Source: Aphanomyces cochlioides
Taxonomy: Eukaryota; Oomycota; Saprolegniomycetes; Saprolegniales; Verrucalvaceae
Length of the DNA stretch: 64,000 bases
Assembly: GCA_019828595.1 (NCBI GenBank)
Contig: JAHQRK010000014.1
Coordinates: 620,001 to 684,000 of the forward strand
Direction of reading: 5' to 3'
The translations under genes and the position numbers were made by a program. A model generated the notes under the pieces. That model was not told where the DNA came from. It was given only the letters and a program-made list of their open reading frames with translations, and made no database searches. Within the stretch, counting starts at the first letter, position 1. Each line of letters starts with the position of its first letter. Positions 1 through 11,306 of this stretch are shown piece by piece.

Positions 1-379
1 ATTGCGATGTGTGTGTCTCAATCCTTCATATATTTATTTCCACAATCGAACGACAAACCTGCATATATAAAATTCCAGAGTAGTACTTGTTTGTACTTTT
101 TCTCAGATTGTAAAAAGTAACTACTCTGCTATGATAAAAAGTTACACGTAGGGTTTTCAAAGACATTATACGTATACAGAGGACCCGTAAAAATACACGT
201 ATAGTGGTACTAAGGCTCTGTTGTCAGCTAAAGAAACCTTAAACAATTAATAATATAATTTTTCACAATAATATGTTTTGGAGGGAAAATGCGAGGGAAT
301 TGGATGGTAGAGAGGTTAGAAGATCATTTTCGAAACGGAAGAAGTCAAGATCGTCAAGACGCGCCGGCGCTACAGCCTC

Positions 380-1840
380 GAGACAAGAAGAAACGTTTAG
401 CGCGCGCTGTCTGAGAACACTCAGCAGCACGTTGCCAATACTAGTATTAGCGGGATTCCTCTCCGCACGATACAGAATTTCGTGCGAGAGAGGGAAAAAA
501 TCGAAAGGTCGCTTCTAGCGAAAAGAAGGCTGAATATTTGACAGCCAGGTCGTCCAGAAATCCTTCCTGGTGGCAATGTAAGTCGTCTTATTTATTTCAT
601 ATCTCACTCTTTATTAGGATTTATTGGACTACATGGTAGCGATGCGGGAGAAACATTTTCCCTTGACCACCTACCATGTAGTACAACAAGTTAAAGCTCA
701 CAATCAGGAATGTGTAACGCAATATTCGGCCTCTAAAGAGGACCCATATAAGTCGTCATTTAAACTTTGTAGAGAATTTGTGTATAGACATGGATTTTCT
801 CGCCGTCGAGCCTCCACAGCAAAGGCAATGACTTCTTTGCAAATGCTAGAGGTTCGACAGAAATTTATCGAAGAATTTTGGAGCGAACATGACCATTTCG
901 ATGACTGTGATGTCATCAATTGTGCTGAAACCGGCATATACTTCGACACTCCACCGAAGTATATCCTTGCCCAAACGGGTGCTGATGCAAGCATTTCTCA
1001 TCTCACAAGTCCTGCCGCCTAACGGCCGTCTTAGCAGCGAAACGTAACGGTAATATATTGTTATTAATTGTTATAATATTGTACAACTAGGTGATAAACT
1101 ACCAATTCTATTTATCGTCAAAGGAAAGCCTGGAGGATTCATCGATGAAAATGAGTTGCAAACCTTTCCTTTGGGGCATTATTACGCTGTTCAGAAGAAT
1201 GCATGGATCGATGGAGATGGCTGGAATTTCTACCTAGACACTATTTTAAGGTAATATACTGGTGTTTGACTCCATTAATTAGTGTTAGACCTGAGATTGA
1301 AAGACCTTCCTTGATAATTGTCGACAACTTTGAGGCTCACCTGACGCCGAAAAACATCGCTTTCGTGGAGGAAAACCTCAGTTCTACTGTATGCACCCTT
1401 CCCCCGAACATGACATCTGTGCTACAGCCTCTTGATGTTGGGGTTATGAGCCCCTTTAAGGCCAAGCTGCGAAACTTGTGGCTTCAAGAAACGTATCATC
1501 CCTCAACTGCAGTGGAGAAAAGGATGACATGCATCAAGCGTGCCATCAAAGCTTGGGATATGATGACCCCAGAAACGATTAAAAAGGCCTTTGAAAAGGC
1601 TATTCCAAGACGCAAATAGGCTCGATATATAACACTAATACATGTCATTTCATTCATGTACTAATACTAATTACGGTGTATTCTCCAAGCCGCCGATGAC
1701 TTGAGCCAGGTACATTGGAAATACTCTTGTTTTTGCGGACAAATAGGGCATTTTGGAAATTGAATCTTGTATCGAAGGTGGTCAATTCTCATAGCGACGT
1801 GGAAGATGACATGTTCGACTCCGATGACGAATATTTGTAG
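380..1840 (+). pseudogene. pogo/Tigger-like (DDE_1) transposase, decayed
   Basis: A Tc1/mariner-superfamily pogo/Tigger transposase can be read in pieces. An N-terminal helix-turn-helix-like stretch (GIPLRTIQNFVRERE, about 450-500) is followed by a probable intron (about 575-616). A central piece (about 617-1050) runs to a second intron-like gap (1051-1090, GTAATA...CTAG). The catalytic core follows, with LIIVDNFEAHLT (about 1310-1345) and LPPNMTSVLQPLDVG (about 1399-1443), then an acidic tail near 1795-1840. The usual first catalytic Asp of the N-x-DET motif reads NCAETGI, an Asp to Ala change. The frame also breaks near 1005-1018 and near 1250-1285, where a 32-38 nt gap may be an intron. 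The other two Asp motifs are present. With one catalytic residue lost and at least one frameshift, it is almost certainly inactive. Confidence 0.8.
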
Positions 1841-2682
1841 ACAATGAACTTACATTAGTGTATCTTACTCAAGCTGCGTAATCTAAATATATGGCTGTGT
1901 CGCTCACAAATATCCAGGTAGCGCAGCATGTTCTGTTTGTGAGAATATTTCAATTTCCCGTGCAAGCATTGTCCGTGGCGAAATGAACCTATCTTTCTTG
2001 CGTGGTCTATTAGTTCGAGATGGAGTTTGCATACATAGCCTATCCTTCCTTAATGATAACGCTGTTATAAAGTTGCTAAAAGCTCTTTGATCTCATTTTA
2101 CTATCTATGGCAGTGTAGTTCGTAGGTCGCCTCGAAGTGAGGCATTTTGAAGAGGGCATGTACACATCATCACTCAAGAGTCAAAGCAACTTAAGTGTTT
2201 TACTTAGCAGTTTTATGCCTTCAATACCTGCGTTTTATTGTTCCCACGATTGTCCCACAATTTCCGTCTAAGAGTCATTTTCAACATTATCCTGTAAAAA
2301 ATTATATTTTTCGTGAGATTTTTCGTGACAAGGCCATTTGCGAAATCTCTAATATTCGCGTCCATGTTTTCACGAAAATTCAAATATTTTTCAACATTTT
2401 CACAATTTTTATTGCATTTATTTGTGAAAGTCGATTTTTCACAACCCTGCAACCCTTGAGACCTGACATCGAGTTGACTAGACGCAGTAAAGAGAATTCT
2501 GCGTGGGACGATGCATCCGCCGATATCTTCTTCGGCCCGGTCGTTCAGGACGCTTGTAGGAGTGGGAGGACCGCAGGGTGCATTGGTGCAATGTTCAAGG
2601 CAGTTGCGTTTCATGAGCTTGGATGGATTCCGCGGCAGTCGGCAACATGGCAAGACTGGGGAGACATCGTCAGCGACGCAGA
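1841..2682. other. Intergenic, no supported gene
   Basis: AT-rich spacer between the dead transposase and the next gene. Open frames on both strands are short and low-complexity (Phe/Ile-rich). I see no domain, repeat or RNA gene here. Confidence 0.5.
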
Positions 2683-3440
2683 ATGAAGAGCACACTGATC
2701 AGTTCGCTCAAAGACACATTGTTAACCCGTCCAGCAGATATCAAGGAAAGGCATTCTCACCGAAGCAAACCAGCAGTGTCCAGAATAGCCCTCCTCATGG
2801 ACTTGCGGCGTGGCTATACGAACAAGACCAATATTTCAAAGTCTACGTATGCTCACTCTCGAAATATAGCTGTTTTTATTCCAGCGTAGGTCCATCAATC
2901 CATCCCAAAAGACTCGGTAGTCGCGCATTTGGTGCATTTTGGCCATCCTCTTTGAATCTGACACGCAGTAATAGATTCAAGCTGGTGCAATTAACGTCCA
3001 AGAGCTAGAAAACGGGGTCATCCAGGTGAGGTTGATCGCTCTCTCTCTCGCTAAACCATGCACAGGTGGTCTGTGGACGAAACCAGCTCGGTGCTGTGGC
3101 GGAATCCATGACCCAATTTGGCATTCGACCGTACGACCACCTCGTCATGTCCAATCGAAACAAACTGAGCGCCGGTGTGCGGAAAACCATCGAACGGAGC
3201 TACGTATACGCGCTCACTGCTGCCGTTGGGACGTCGCCATATTTGTACTATCTCCTCACAACAAGCAGCTCCACTGGTCAATCTATGGACAAAATCTCGA
3301 TGGCCGTCGCAGGTTTGTGGTTTGGTTCAATGGTTGGCGGAATTGTCGTCCCCAAGGTCAGTTCATCGCCGAAGACAGTCTTGCCAGCAGCTGCGTTGCC
3401 TCTGGTCATGTCTAGCGTGCTGTACAAGCTCATTTTCTAA
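2683..3440 (+). CDS. Hypothetical small membrane protein, spliced
   Basis: The best supported part is two C-terminal exons, 2975-3025 and 3066-3440, joined across a 40-nt GTGAGG...CACAG intron. They give a continuous coherent reading: AINVQELENGVIQ / VVCGRNQLGAVAESMTQFG, then a region ending in YKLIF. Three hydrophobic segments are visible, around YVYALTAAVGTSPYLYYLL, MAVAGLWFGSMVGGIVV and VLPAAALPLVMSSVLY, so an integral membrane protein is likely. An upstream exon from the ATG at 2683 (MKSTLISSLKD...) may belong to it, but I could not close the frame between about 2830 and 2975. I do not recognise the family. It is convergent with the transporter at 3870-5528. Confidence 0.4.
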
Positions 3441-3869
3441 CCACCCAGAGTTGACCTTCCTTGAGGCTTTATGTGCGTAATTTCGATCGACAGACAGCAA
3501 CATTGAATCTGTAACAAGCACTGACGACGGGAGATTCCAAGTCTTGCCACAGTGCGGTGAAAACTTCTTCGGAATCCTCAACTGCATCAAGAGGGCCAGA
3601 CATTCCAGTGATACTCACTGTAAGTCACGGCTCAATTCACACAGCAAATCCTTGAACTTTCCGTGGTATTCCAGTGCGGGTTCGCCACCACGTGGAGGTT
3701 CTTCCTGTCGTCATTAACGTTAAGCAGAGCAGTAAGACGATAGCACAGGGCTCTGCTGCGCTGCAAGGGCTGCAGCTTGATTCGCCAAGAGGACGCTGAT
3801 AGCCGTCAACTTTGTGAAAAACTACAAATTTTATTACATACCACGAAATACAAAGTCTAGTGATGACGT
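3441..3869. other. Intergenic, weak open frame
   Basis: Spacer between convergent genes. One plus-strand frame stays open from 3482 to 3717 (reads TDSNIESVTSTDDGRF...) but has no clear start codon and no recognisable domain. It could be an exon of the upstream gene or chance. Confidence 0.35.
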
Positions 3870-5528
3870 TTAGCAACCGTGGCCACCAGCAAGACGGAGG
3901 CACTTGGTCGATTCAAACATGGTCAAGATGTTGGCAGTGATGGAGACGGCAAGGATGCAGAAAGCACCAAGGAGAACTGTGCCACCAACAAGCTTGTAGT
4001 CCTTGTCGTTCTTCTTCCACTCTTGGATCATCTTCTTTTGGTTGGGGTAGAAGACCACGAGGCACATGGCAATACCGACAAAGCAGTAGTAGATGATGTA
4101 AGTGTAAGCGACTTGGTTGCGGGTGTAGGCGCTGTCTTCCTTAATTTGCTTGGACTTGACTTGGAAATGGTCGCCGATAATGTTGGAGATCATCGAGCCG
4201 AAAGGCGAAGCCATGTTGGAGCACGTCGTGAGCAAGCCGTAGACAAGACCTTCGTTGCCGACATCGGCGATTTCGACAATGGCGAACGTCGTGATGATGA
4301 ATTGCACAGCGTAAGGAACTTGTTCGACCAAAGGCACACCGAGGTAGAACCATTGGTTGCGGTACACATCGTAGATCGTGAAGAATTGGCAGATAGCATC
4401 CATGCTGTTCATGACCAAGATGGTGATGACAAGCCAGTAGCGCCAGTTCCACATGGTACCCCACTTGCCCATGACAGCCAAGATGATAGCGAAGGCAAGA
4501 CTTCCGACGGCACTCATGATGTTGTTGTTGAGGTTGCCGACCTTAGCCCAGTAAGCTTGCACAGGGCCAGCAGCGACGGAAGGCACGTAGTAAGCGCACA
4601 AGTTGAAAAAGAAGTTGAAGCACATGATTTGCCACACGCAACGCTTTTGGACGAGGGCCCAGAATTGGCGAGCGTACACCATGAAAGGGATGGCTTCCTT
4701 CTTGGGGTCGTTGATGAAGAAGTAGGTCATGGGAACGGCCAAGAAAGCAGGCACGGTAAGCATGATGAAGAAGTTGTTGAGGCCCATGTCCCAACTGAAG
4801 TCACTTTGGAAGCGAGCAGAGTTCAAGCATAAACCCATGATGAGAGTTGTAGTCAAACTAGCCATCGTGCGGACCGAGTAGATCATGGTTTGCATGCGGC
4901 CGCGGATTTGTTCAGGTTCACGTTGAGCATATTCGACCACCATGGCATCGGCAGGCACATCGGCAAAAATGTAACAAATGGTGGCCAAAGCGCACAACAA
5001 ACCGAGAGTGGAACCCCTTGATTGGATGTCCTTGTTGATCGGGTCTTCAGCATCCAAGTCGAAGTTGAAAGGTTCGCCGTGGTCCAAGCACGAAAGAACC
5101 AACAGAGTCACACCGCACAAGAACCAGCCGCCAAGCATGTAGCCCTTGCGGCGGTAGCCCATGATAGGGAAGACATCCGAGATCAAACCGACGAAGGCCT
5201 TCAACGACCATCCCAACGAGATCAAAGCTTTCGCGGCGTTGTATTGCGTGCCTTCCAAGTTGTAGTAGTTGATCAAAATGTTGTAAGGCACGTAGGGCAG
5301 GGCACCATACAAGAGGCCGATAACAAAGTATTGGCCCAAGAGACCCAAGATTTCAGGGCTCGTATAGACGGGAGCACCACCTTCACGCAAGGCACCGTCT
5401 TCCAAATCGTTGGGGGTCTTGCCGTCGACGTATTCCCCGTCAGCATTCTTGTCTTGGTGGCGGTCGGCACTGACGTAGGACAAGCGTTCCTGGAGCTCCA
5501 AGCCTTTGTTTTGCGGTTGCAAGGCCAT
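3870..5528 (-). CDS. BT1/folate-biopterin-type MFS transporter
   Basis: Single-exon ORF of 552 aa. It has a hydrophilic N-terminus of about 60 residues, then about 12 hydrophobic segments typical of the major facilitator superfamily. The stretch SDVFPIMGYRRKGYM after the second to third membrane segment and FADVPADAMVVEYAQREP in the middle are the kind of motifs seen in the BT1 (folate/biopterin transporter) family, which is expanded in oomycetes and trypanosomatids. It should move a pterin, folate or other small solute across a membrane; the substrate cannot be read from sequence. The ATG at 5528 is preceded 15 nt upstream by an oomycete Inr/FPR-like motif, which supports this start. Length and motifs look intact. 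A long antisense ORF (3879-4832, +) covers its 3' half and is a shadow. Confidence 0.85.
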   Translation of the reverse strand: MALQPQNKGLELQERLSYVSADRHQDKNADGEYVDGKTPNDLEDGALREGGAPVYTSPEILGLLGQYFVIGLLYGALPYVPYNILINYYNLEGTQYNAAKALISLGWSLKAFVGLISDVFPIMGYRRKGYMLGGWFLCGVTLLVLSCLDHGEPFNFDLDAEDPINKDIQSRGSTLGLLCALATICYIFADVPADAMVVEYAQREPEQIRGRMQTMIYSVRTMASLTTTLIMGLCLNSARFQSDFSWDMGLNNFFIMLTVPAFLAVPMTYFFINDPKKEAIPFMVYARQFWALVQKRCVWQIMCFNFFFNLCAYYVPSVAAGPVQAYWAKVGNLNNNIMSAVGSLAFAIILAVMGKWGTMWNWRYWLVITILVMNSMDAICQFFTIYDVYRNQWFYLGVPLVEQVPYAVQFIITTFAIVEIADVGNEGLVYGLLTTCSNMASPFGSMISNIIGDHFQVKSKQIKEDSAYTRNQVAYTYIIYYCFVGIAMCLVVFYPNQKKMIQEWKKNDKDYKLVGGTVLLGAFCILAVSITANILTMFESTKCLRLAGGHGC

Positions 5529-5542
5529 GGTCTTGATGTGGC

Positions 5543-5558
5543 AAATTCAAAAGTGAGC
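5543..5558 (-). promoter_or_regulatory. Oomycete Inr/FPR-like core promoter
   Basis: On the coding strand the bases read GCTCACTTTTGAATTT, 15 nt before the ATG of the BT1-type transporter. The published oomycete initiator-plus-flanking motif is roughly GCTCATTYYNCAWTTT, so 14 of 16 positions agree. A closely related block precedes four AAAP genes in this window at similar distances. Transcript starts are not visible from sequence. Confidence 0.5.
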
Positions 5559-7677
5559 AATCTGTGTCGGCTGGAACCACAGAGCTGATCCTGGATTGTT
5601 CCCATGGGTTCAACGTTTGTTTGTTGAACTTTAATGGTTTATCAAACACCGTTGAGAAGGGACAAGACGGGCAGAGCAGAGACAGCTGGCGAGATTTCAC
5701 TCCGTGGGCTCGGCAAGAGATAGAAATGCTGATCCAATGCTTTACCACCGGCAAGACTATGCTTATGCTGCCGCGAGTAGCTGCCATGGACGCGATGGAT
5801 TGAATCCCGTCGTCACGTGTCTGGCAGTTCCGAGCTGTGTGTTAGCTAGCAGCATATGCGGTCGTCGACTCATCCTTCTTGTATGCCAATTAGCTTGGCT
5901 GGACTATACTTTGCCGCGGGCTGCGGACGTCTGGGACACGGTGCGACAACGTATCACGTCAAGGAAGGCGATGGCGTTCACCCTTGTTACCTTTTGCGCC
6001 CGGCCACTGACCAGATAGATTGAAACTCGCAGCTTCACCTCTTTGAAACTCGGGCGAATCCACAGCGAGCGCTCCTCGTGGATGGAAACGAGGGAGGCAG
6101 GGCGACGGGTTATAAACCAGAGTAAGAGGAGAGAAGCAAGGCGGTGGAGTAGTACAGTATCTCTGTGACTGCGCGAGCATGTCAGAGGTGAACACATGTG
6201 AACACACCAGACTGGATGGTAGAGAAGCGTCAGCGTTTTTAATTAAACTTTCAAGTTTTTCTAACGTGGGTGCACTATGACGGTGCCGTCATCCGCGCTC
6301 CAACCACGTGGATTTCCGCCAACAAGGTCATATCGAGTGCTCTAAACTAGAGCTAGAGCCGCCAAGGATACTTTGAGAGCTTGGTTTCAATGCGTTCTTG
6401 CGCACAGACGTCGGCGATGGTGAGTGCCTTTGAATTTAATGATTTGCACCGGCAATCTGGTCAGCCAAAGTGTGCCAAGTGGCACCGTCGCACATCGTCA
6501 AGGAAGGCGATTCGATTTCCTCACAGGAAGCGAATGGCAATCTTTTGGACGCAGCTGTCGTCGTCGTATACGAGGTGAAAGCCGCTGTCACCTTCATCCC
6601 ATAGCACAGCCTGGAACACTCTCATGCAGTCGTCGTCACCATCGACAACGTTGTCCACTATATGGACGAGAAGGATGAATCCAAAGACGTCCTCGCGCGT
6701 CGTCGCCAAGCATCATGAGCATCCACACCACCAAATTGTTGAGCTCTTCATGGGAAGACTTGTGCAGATGGTGTCATGCGCCCCTGGCTCACACGCAGTA
6801 AACACGCCGTTCGGTATAATCCCTCGAAAACATTGAACTTACCCGAGGCTTATCCAACTGAGCTGGACAAGGCGTAAGCAACGCCACGACACTGGCTGCG
6901 CAGTGTTGCCGCTCTTGTCACCCTGTCGAGCATCATCTTGAGATCCCCACGACGGTCCAACCACGGCGACAACACAAACATACTCGTTGACGAACCTCAT
7001 GGATCGTCGACCAAGCTCCAAAGGCGGCGGCCACCATCGTGTCCATCGTGAGCTCTTGTCGGTGAGAGAGATCAGATGAAGCGTTGCTAAGTTTCTTGGA
7101 CAGTGGAAGGATGATCGCCTTCAACGAATTTGGTTGTCGTCATTTCAAAGTGCAGCTATTTTGTCCTTCATGACTCCGGAGTGTATCGAGAGAGTCGTGA
7201 AATGGCATGGCCACACCGCCGCGAGTCAAATTATCTCGCGTGAGAAGGAACCACAGAATCGGCGGTCCGTCCGTCCGGTACACGGTGGATTGGCCGTGGA
7301 AACTTGAAAACGCACTCGATTGTTGACCTATCTCAGTCGAAGTTGAAGAGAGCAACAGACAAGGACTCTTCTCATTGCGGGGGCGAAGGATTGAAGCCGA
7401 GTAGCAGGTGGACTTCGAAGCAAGTCGACAGATAGCTCCAGGTCGGCGTACCGCACTGCCTGCCACGCCCGACTCAGTCGGTTTCATCGTTCCAAGAGAG
7501 CTGGGCGCTGGCTTGACACTGCAAGGCGTGCCACGAGACGACGCAGCTCCGAAGAGTCGTGCGCGGATCCTAGCGCTTGATGGAAATCCTACAAAGATCT
7601 TTCAATTACTGCCAACAAGCACAACATGACATTGAGTTACGAAGAATGCACACAAGACGACTCGAGAGGACTTTGAA
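5559..7677. other. Gene-poor 2.1 kb spacer
   Basis: I find no gene I can support. Minus-strand frames at 6521-6709 and 6933-7124 read protein-like (KAIILPLSKKLSNASSDLSH...) but have no recognisable domain and no consistent splicing to neighbours. They may be relics or small exons of an unrecognised gene. Confidence 0.4.
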
Positions 7678-8655
7678 TCATTCAATGTGGCGATGCGTCC
7701 GCTCGTCGTAGCGTTTCATCAAGCTGGCGGGATCCGACGAGAGCAAGAGATGCTTGGCGAACTCGTACGTTGTAAACATGATCGCTGTGAATGGCGCCAC
7801 GCGGAGCAAATTGGGCAGCGACCCTCGATACAACGCGAGAACGCCTTCCTCTTTGATGATGCGAACGGCACAGTCGGTCATGCCTTTGTACTTTTTGAGG
7901 CATCTCCCTCGGGACAAAATCTGAGCTTGCAGTCGCTTCTTGATCGTGTCGAACGGATACGACACGATCTGCGCGGTGGCGCCCGCCATGCTGCCAATCA
8001 CCAAGTAGTCGATCGAGTCGAGCGCTTCTTTTTGTGGATCCCAACGCCACGCCGGCCATCGGTGCTTCATGGCGTACGCTTTGACCCCTTCGAAGCAGGC
8101 AAACTGCGTGCCTTCAAACGGAATCGAGCCCACGACGCCAGGCGTGAGACCGCAGTAGAGCCCTCGCACTCCTTCAGCTTTGACGAGCAGATGCAGACCA
8201 TGCAGGATGCCTTGGCATTCACGCTCGGTGCCCTTTTGAAGGATGAGGTGGGTCCGAACGACTTCCATGGGATACGCTACGACCGTCGCCACGGTGCCAG
8301 CAATGCCGCCAAAGAGCGCACGCTGGCTGTGACTCCCTGTCGTCGATGGAAACTCGTTGGCCAGCGTGTCAAAAATGTAAAACTTGACGCCCGCATACGG
8401 CCCGAGGCGACAACAACCTGCGAGGTTTCCCTTCCAGAAGCCACGAAAGCCCTCGACGCTGTAGAGCTCGCGACAGAGATGCAAGATGTAGCTAGCACCA
8501 GCGCGTCGACTGCTCGGTGGTGACAATTGACACAAAATCTTGACGACATCCAACGGCGACGTGCATGATCGAGTCACGCAGCCTGCAAACAGCCCAGCGA
8601 GAACACAAGGGGCTCCTGACGTTTGAACACCTGACGATGGTTCGGGCGTTGACAT
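7678..8655 (-). CDS. Mitochondrial carrier family (SLC25-type) protein
   Basis: Single-exon ORF of 325 aa with the tripartite mitochondrial carrier fold. The three Px[DE]xx[KR] signatures are SPLDVVK (about residues 33-39), YPMEVVR (128-134) and YPFDTIK (233-239). Each is followed by a conserved GFWKGN / GLYCGL / ALYRGS segment before the second helix of its repeat. It should sit in the mitochondrial inner membrane and exchange a metabolite or nucleotide-like solute. The third-repeat pattern (KKRLQ, then KYKGMTDCAVRIIKEEGVLALYRG) resembles thiamine pyrophosphate/SLC25A19-like and CoA-carrier-like groups, but substrate assignment is unsafe. It is closely related to the carriers at 11.3, 13.1, 14.4 and 22.8 kb and keeps all three motifs, so it looks functional. 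Confidence 0.9.
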   Translation of the reverse strand: MSTPEPSSGVQTSGAPCVLAGLFAGCVTRSCTSPLDVVKILCQLSPPSSRRAGASYILHLCRELYSVEGFRGFWKGNLAGCCRLGPYAGVKFYIFDTLANEFPSTTGSHSQRALFGGIAGTVATVVAYPMEVVRTHLILQKGTERECQGILHGLHLLVKAEGVRGLYCGLTPGVVGSIPFEGTQFACFEGVKAYAMKHRWPAWRWDPQKEALDSIDYLVIGSMAGATAQIVSYPFDTIKKRLQAQILSRGRCLKKYKGMTDCAVRIIKEEGVLALYRGSLPNLLRVAPFTAIMFTTYEFAKHLLLSSDPASLMKRYDERTHRHIE

Positions 8656-9261
8656 TTTTACTGTGCCCTCAACTTTTCAACGGTCGCAACTTGGATCCAT
8701 GGGACGAGGGCGCGCGCGCGCAATGACGTTGCGTGTCCAACATGTCCCAACGGAAAGAAAGCAACAGAGGATGGCTTCTGTTGACGAGGCATGAGTTATC
8801 AATCGAAGGGGGGAGTTGCCCCCCATCGCCCCCATTGCCCCCCCACTCCACTGCGACATCCTTGCCATCTCAAGTGAACACTGCAGGGGTAGGAAGCCGA
8901 GGGGGGGCAATCTCTAATTTAAAGTTGCTCCCGACTTGCCTCGATTATTCTCGAAGCGAGCTTATTTCAGGGGTGTGAACGGCGTCCAGGGGGTGAAACG
9001 TCAAGAAAGAAACGCCTGGGGATGTCTTGATGAAAAGTTCATGCACTGCTTGTGCGATGAGGTCCGAGGGCCATCGGTCGGGGTCAGAGCGCGCTGCACG
9101 ACGTATTCGCTTCTGTACAACCTTGCATTTATCCTCAACTTGGCGACGACGGTACGACATACTTGGCATTTGGTTCATCACGACACGGTGTAGCCTTTCA
9201 TGGCTTACCTGGCAGAACCAAGGCCCGGGACGACCTCCGAGAGCACTTACCTCACGTGGGA
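8656..9261. other. Spacer with G/C homopolymer runs
   Basis: Upstream region of the carrier at 7678-8655 and of the membrane-protein gene that follows. It contains runs of C and G (about 8809-8850 and 8899-8908). A plus frame ending near 9192 and the frame reading FMAYLAEPRPGTTSESTYLTWDDD (about 9197-9267) could be first exons of the next gene, but no splice chain is certain. Confidence 0.35.
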
Positions 9262-10904
9262 TGACGACGTCGTGGCACCTCCAGTTGATCTACAACAATA
9301 AAACGAAAGGCGGCGTGAGCGCCATGGACGCAGACACGAATACGTATGCGATGCAGTACCAATTGGCACTTCCACACGCCATCCCCGACGTGGATGCGTA
9401 TAGCTATCTCATTCGTTTGCCAGGTACATTGCAAGTCTTTTCAGAGCGTTCATCGACGGTAGGGGCTCCATTTTTCGGCGAGGGTCAACGAACTTTTGTC
9501 ACGGCGTTCTTGACGTCGAACGAAACAGCACGGACGGTGCTGTATCCATGGCGAATGTGCCAACACTCAGCACGCCGTTGGGGGAGAACTGCCTCTGGTT
9601 TGAATTCGATGGCCACGCCGCGTCAAAGGAGCCATGGTACACTGTTTGGCATGGTACATTTGCACTGGAATCCCCCGCGTGGGGCGATTCCAAGTTTAGC
9701 TTTCGCATTGCGTTGACTGCTTATATCGTCTTTGCCCTCTGGCATCACTACTATCGCCACTACACTCACCTCTTGCACAACTTGCTCCACGTTGGCTTAG
9801 GGCCACAGTTTGTCCGCTACGACGTTGTCGTGGGCGACCCCGTTTGTCGAATCCTCAGCGATCCGATCGTCTCCCTCGTCATGGTGATCGATATTTGGTG
9901 CAGCTCCATGTACTTTTCGCTGGCTGTCATGTGGATCACTCAGTTCCAAGACATGCGGCTATATGTCCAAGGGTGCTTGTATCTCTCTCGCTGTGTAAGT
10001 CGCGACGACACCAACGTTGCCACGATCCCGTTGACTCCACGATCCCGTTGACTCCTCGTGTAGGTTTGGTTTGCCTATTTCTCAATGCGGATTCTATCGT
10101 GGATGATCAAGCGTCGCCGGTGGGAGCCTCGGTTCGTCCCAGTCGATCCTGGTGTTATCGCCATCAGTGCCTACTTGTATGGAGGCCCCGTCATGAGTCA
10201 CTTCACGTGCACGCCGATTGTTGCAATCTTTCATGGAATGTGGAGCATTTTCCTCCCATCCGCTCTTCAAGACCAAGCGATTGAAGGCATTCCAGGTACA
10301 TACCAGACCAATATTTGCAGCGATTGACCGCGTCAAATAGCTGAAATCACCGTCACAGTCATCATGTCGTCCCTTCCAGTCTTGTATTCCAGAGGTGCAG
10401 CACTGTGGGGTCATCGAAAACACGGTGCGCCTCGACATCAATGTTGGGACTGACTGGGAGTGTGTAGCCGTCCGTGTTGGGCCGCACGAGCGAGTGCTTG
10501 AGCATGTTTTCAGTTCGTTCTCGTACAACGACATGAAAGCTTGTGTCTTGCTCGGTCTGACCATGCGCAGACACCCTCGTCGATGCATTGGTGGCACCCT
10601 CCACACTTTGTTTCACAAGAATCCCTGCTACAGAAAGATGCCCCTCTTTAGCCACCGTGCCGCGGACTGCTACATTTTATGCTACAAAGCCGATGGAGTC
10701 CTTGAACAGAGTGTGCGCTTAAGTCTCACGTCGTGCTTGGACCGGCAGGAATTGGACCCTGAAAACGCCATCAAGTTGTGCACGTCGATGCATGGAACCA
10801 CTTACTGCGTCATCAACAACGAGAGCTGCGCAACGTTCAAGGCGACGTCTTCAAAGCATTTATGCTTACACCTGAGTGCAAATAAGAGCTCGTGGGTCTT
10901 GTGA
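9262..10904 (+). CDS. Oomycete multi-pass membrane protein, spliced or decaying
   Basis: A series of plus-strand exons. One covers about 9262-9470 (NTYAMQYQLALPHAIPDVDAYSYL). A second, about 9530-9994, has a TM segment RIALTAYIVFALWHHYYRHYTH and a second around SLVMVIDIWCSSMYFSLAVMW. An intron at 9995-10063 (69 nt, GTAAGT...GTAG) leads to an exon 10064-10295 (VWFAYFSMRILSWMI). An intron at 10296-10340 (45 nt) leads to AEITVTVIMSSLPVLYS. A C-terminal part ends CLHLSANKSSWVL at 10904. The order of TM core followed by a Cys/His-rich soluble tail fits a large family of uncharacterised transmembrane proteins I associate with Saprolegniales; this is from memory. The frame changes by one base near 10390 without a convincing intron, so this copy may be a young pseudogene. 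Function unknown. Confidence 0.55.
10018..10056. repeat. 17-18 bp tandem duplication inside an intron
   Basis: Within the 69-nt intron the block CGATCCCGTTGACTC occurs twice back to back (about 10022-10036 and 10040-10054). The duplication accounts for this intron being longer than the 40-52 nt introns elsewhere in the window. Confidence 0.6.
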
Positions 10905-11306
10905 TGACCTGCCGTTGCCCTTGGTCAACGCCCCATCTCTATCAAGAAATCCCGGTATATCTTGAGGTTATTCAATCGATTGAGCGGGTAATTTTGCATC
11001 GAGAGTGTGCTCCTCGCCAGGCTAAAGCTCGTTGAACGAGAGATCTCTCAGAGATTATTACTCAATCCCCCCAACTAGAGATATTCCCCCCCCGGGGAGG
11101 GATTTTGTACCCCCAGAGATCGGTTTCTATGGGGACTTTGGATTCAAACTTGTATCTGGAGCAAACTCAAGACTGAGGGTAAGCTAGTAGCGCCAGGGAC
11201 GACTGCCGCCACTCTATCGGTTCTACTTGAAGACAATTTCCATTGATTATCAAAATTGAAGGCACACACACGGAGCACAAAACAAGACATAAAAGCCAGA
11301 CAAAGC
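10905..11306. other. Intergenic spacer
   Basis: No gene seen. It contains C/G-rich runs around 11067-11113 and lies between convergent genes. Confidence 0.4.
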
